Below, one piece after another: positions 7,507 through 9,901 of a stretch of 9,901 nucleotides of DNA. Where the stretch lies: NCBI GenBank assembly GCA_009921765.1, contig RFXC01000163.1, forward strand, positions 1 to 9,901, written 5' to 3'. Each line of letters opens with the position of its first letter. Positions within the stretch are counted from its first letter, which is position 1. The notes beneath the pieces are model-generated. The model saw only the letters and a list, made by a program, of their open reading frames with translations. It did not search any database and had not been told where the DNA came from. The position numbers were made by a program, and so were the translations under genes. The stretch is from Betaproteobacteria bacterium. Lineage in GTDB: Bacteria > Pseudomonadota > Gammaproteobacteria > Burkholderiales > Burkholderiaceae.

Positions 7507-8673
7507 TCAGCGCCGGCCAGCGGGGGCGGGCACCACGCGGACCTGATCGCCGTCATTCAGAAATCCGGCGCCGGTTGCGACCAGGGTCTCGTCACCCTTC
7601 AGTCCGGACACGATCTCCACGCGTTCGGCCGTGATTCTGCCGGTCTGGATTCGCAGCTGCGTCACGCGCTGATCGGACTCGATCCGAAACACGTAGCTGA
7701 AGCCATCGCGCATGGCGATGGCCGACTGCGGCACCACCAGCGTGCTGGTCTCACCAAGCAGAAATCGGCCGCGAACAAACATGCCGGGGCGAAGCCGGGC
7801 GCCATCGGGGCTGTTCATGGCGGCGACGTCAACATGGACCACCGCATTGCGTGTCTGCGGATCGACCAGTGGCGCCAGCATCCTGACCCGGCCACCCATG
7901 GTGATGCCACCGGGCAGGTCGAGCTGAGCCGACGTGCCGGGCTTGATACGCAGCAGTTCGTCGGATGTGACCTCGGCGCGCCATTCCAGTCGACCCTGGC
8001 GGATCAGGCGGAACAACTCCTGTCCAGGCTGAGGCACCGAACCGACACTCGCCGGACGGGCGCTGATGACGCCGCTGTCTGGCGCGAGGACGCGGGTTTG
8101 CGCCAGTCGAGCGCGTACCCCCTGTTCCTGGGCGCGAGCTCCCTGAAGACGCGCGACGGTGACCTGTTCGGCGTACAGGTACTGAGCGAGTTGCGTGGCG
8201 CTCAGTGCCTCGGTGCCGCGCAGTGTCCGCGCCCGATCCGCATTGTCTCGAGCCTCCGACCACTGTGCCTCAAGTTCCCTGACGGTGGCTTGTGCCTGTG
8301 CGAGCTCCGCTTCCAGAGTGGCCGACGCGAACACTGCGAGCACATCGCCTTGCCGGACCGTGTCGCCCACCGATGCCCGGACCTCTACCAGGCGCAGACC
8401 CGCAGTCTCCGATCCGATGGGGGCTTCATCCCAGGCGGCGATGCTGCCGTTGGCAGGCAGGCGGAGGGCGAGCGTCTCCCGTGTTGGCGTGATCGCCGAT
8501 ACGCTGAGCGCCGGTCTGGACGTTGCCGTCTGGGCCGCGCTCAGGGTGCCTGGCACGCCCGAAATCGGGCCGATCACGGCGAGCGCGGCGCCCACCACCA
8601 GACCGCAGATTGCGCGTGCTCGCGAGGTGCGCATGATCATGAACCGGTCGCCGCTCGGGAATGATTGCTTCAT
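7507..8673 (-). CDS. RND efflux periplasmic adaptor (membrane fusion protein, HlyD/AcrA type)
   Basis: A 388-residue adaptor that links the inner-membrane pump to the outer-membrane channel. After an N-terminal hydrophobic segment (about 23-45, likely signal peptide ending at SAAQ) come the first lipoyl half (VEVRASVGDTVRQGDVLAVF, about 96-115), an alpha-hairpin rich in Ala, Glu, Gln and Arg (about 120-193), the second lipoyl half (TRVLAPDSGVISARP, about 193-207), a beta-barrel (about 230-310) and a membrane-proximal domain with VVPQSAIAMRDG. No lipobox cysteine is seen, so it is probably anchored by an uncleaved helix or free in the periplasm. ATG 8673 was chosen because it overlaps the upstream stop as ATGA, a classic coupled start. 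ATG 8685, four codons earlier, and ATGs at 8640 and 8634 are alternatives; the last would give a shorter, more standard signal peptide. Confidence 0.94.
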   Translation of the reverse strand: MKQSFPSGDRFMIMRTSRARAICGLVVGAALAVIGPISGVPGTLSAAQTATSRPALSVSAITPTRETLALRLPANGSIAAWDEAPIGSETAGLRLVEVRASVGDTVRQGDVLAVFASATLEAELAQAQATVRELEAQWSEARDNADRARTLRGTEALSATQLAQYLYAEQVTVARLQGARAQEQGVRARLAQTRVLAPDSGVISARPASVGSVPQPGQELFRLIRQGRLEWRAEVTSDELLRIKPGTSAQLDLPGGITMGGRVRMLAPLVDPQTRNAVVHVDVAAMNSPDGARLRPGMFVRGRFLLGETSTLVVPQSAIAMRDGFSYVFRIESDQRVTQLRIQTGRITAERVEIVSGLKGDETLVATGAGFLNDGDQVRVVPAPAGRR

Positions 8674-9901
8674 GGGGTGTTCCATCCGCCACCGGCTGCG
8701 CGATAGAGTGAAACGCCTGCGATCAGGCCCTCGCGCACGGTTGCCAGTTCATTGATTCGAATGTCGATCACGGCGCGTCGTGCCTCTTCCAGCGACTGCC
8801 TGGAATCAAGGCCAGCCGCCACGCGTTGTTCGGTGGCGCGCAGCGACCGTTCAAGCGCGAGGCGTGCTCCGCGCACCTGGGTGAGTCGCTGCGAAGTGAA
8901 GTGTGTCTGCACCAGCGCCTCCTCCACCTCCCGAATTGCCTGGCGGGCTTTGGAATCGAATTGTCTGACCGCGTGATCGAACTCGGCCTGCGCCGTCTGG
9001 ACGCGGGCCTGCGCCACGCCGCCGTCAAACACGGGCACCTGCAGGCGGATCGGCCCGATCGACCAGGTGCTGAGATCCGCGGCCAGCGGTCCGCCCTGCA
9101 CGCTGAATGCCCCAATAGAGCCTCCCAGTGAAAGCCGCGGCAGGCGCAGGGTGCGCGCTTCACCCACCAGACTGGCGGCGGCGAGCACCTCGCGTTCTGC
9201 GGCGAGCACATCGGGGCGCTGCGCCACCACCTGCGCTGGCAGACTGCGCACGACCAGCGCTGGCGGAACCACAAGCTCGCGCGCGGTATGGCGGGCGAGG
9301 CGCTGTCGAAGATCGGGCTCGGCGAGTGCGGTCAGCGCAACCAGCGCCTTCACGTCGAGGTCGCACGCCGCCTGCTGCGCAAGGAGGCGCGAGCTCGCAC
9401 CCGCCTGACGCACCGCCGCGCCATCTGCGGCCGCTGAGGCTTGCAGGCCCGCCTCGGCATTGAGGCGAGCGAGGCGGGTCAGCCCGTCAAGTGCTCGGAG
9501 GTCGGCGGCCAGCTGTTCGAGCACGGCTTCGCAATAGCGCAGGCTCAGATATTGAACCGCGGTTTCCGCAGCAATCACGACACGCGCATCATGCCAAAGC
9601 GATTGCGCAGCTTCGGCGCGAGCCTGTGCGGCCTGCGCCGCGAATCGATTGCGGCCGAACAGGTCGGCTTCCCAACTCGCCGCGAGTGATGCTCCGGCGG
9701 TCCTCGATAGCGGCAAAGGGTACTGCGTGTTGCCCCGGGTTGCGTTCGCAGAGGCGTCGAGCGTCGGGCCGAGCGCAGCCTGGCCAATCGCGAGCTCAGA
9801 CCGCGCCCGCTCGAGCCGCGCCTGCGCGGCGGAGAGCGAGGGGCTGGCCGCCTGCGCGAGCGCAACGAGTTCCGGCAGCGTGTCATCGCCCACCTTCGCC
9901 C
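8670..9901 (-). CDS. Outer membrane efflux factor, OprM/NodT (TolC-like) family, N-terminus outside window
   Basis: About 410 residues are present and the frame stays open to the window edge (codons AAG and GCG before the GTG at 9893). The signal peptide, lipobox cysteine and first strands usual for this family must lie beyond base 9901. The GTG at 9893 should not be taken as the true start. Two outer-membrane efflux repeats are visible. The first begins with LPELVALAQAASPSL and the hairpin ARLERARSELAIGQAALGPTL. The second contains AQRPDVLAAEREVLAAASLVGEARTLRLPRLSL, the conserved RPD-AE segment. The protein ends with the typical SLYRAAGGGW. It forms the trimeric exit duct of the pump encoded downstream and would receive the adaptor's hairpin tips. 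It overlaps the adaptor gene by 4 bases. The promoter of the operon and any regulator lie outside the window. Confidence 0.93.
   Translation of the reverse strand, partial: AKVGDDTLPELVALAQAASPSLSAAQARLERARSELAIGQAALGPTLDASANATRGNTQYPLPLSRTAGASLAASWEADLFGRNRFAAQAAQARAEAAQSLWHDARVVIAAETAVQYLSLRYCEAVLEQLAADLRALDGLTRLARLNAEAGLQASAAADGAAVRQAGASSRLLAQQAACDLDVKALVALTALAEPDLRQRLARHTARELVVPPALVVRSLPAQVVAQRPDVLAAEREVLAAASLVGEARTLRLPRLSLGGSIGAFSVQGGPLAADLSTWSIGPIRLQVPVFDGGVAQARVQTAQAEFDHAVRQFDSKARQAIREVEEALVQTHFTSQRLTQVRGARLALERSLRATEQRVAAGLDSRQSLEEARRAVIDIRINELATVREGLIAGVSLYRAAGGGWNTP

Noticed and set aside
8592..8612. Possible lipoprotein signal in the adaptor, with a cysteine near the start of the hydrophobic segment.
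   Set aside because: The residues before the cysteine (RARAI) do not form a lipobox, and the cysteine precedes rather than follows the hydrophobic core.

Overview
The window looks like a high-GC Gram-negative chromosome, most likely a betaproteobacterium of the Burkholderiales type. The reasons are the strong G/C bias at third codon positions, a Bug-family (TctC-like) periplasmic binding protein, which is a hallmark expansion of that order, and a complete RND tripartite efflux system that needs an outer membrane. This taxonomic call is an inference; no rRNA or other marker gene is present.

The window holds two convergent gene blocks. The left block (about 1-3402, plus strand) starts inside a thiamine-diphosphate-dependent enzyme of the acetolactate synthase/benzoylformate decarboxylase superfamily, of which only the C-terminal part is present. 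It is followed after 25 bases by a secreted Bug solute-binding protein and then, after 66 bases, by a class A FAD-dependent aromatic-ring monooxygenase. The three genes read as part of a small uptake-and-catabolism cluster for an unidentified organic acid or aromatic compound. No TctA/TctB membrane partner is seen.

The right block (9901 down to 3548, minus strand) is a four-gene operon in the order outer membrane factor (N-terminus beyond the window edge), periplasmic adaptor, RND pump of the HAE1 (drug/hydrophobe) type, and a small polytopic membrane protein of unknown function. The outer membrane factor and adaptor genes overlap by an ATGA, adaptor and pump are 14 bases apart, and pump and membrane protein are 3 bases apart. 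Translation is therefore probably coupled along the operon. The first three proteins would form one inner-membrane/periplasm/outer-membrane export channel. The fourth shows a 4+1+4 helix plan that looks like an inverted-topology duplication, and it is the least explained gene here.

Between the two blocks lies a 145-base non-coding gap (3403-3547) with three roughly concentric inverted repeats, perhaps a folded transcript end or terminator region. No tRNA, rRNA, CRISPR array, transposase or insertion sequence was found. Most of the window is ordinary metabolic and efflux sequence. The points most worth a second look are the small membrane protein, a Gly/Ser-rich insert in the RND pump and the nested repeats.
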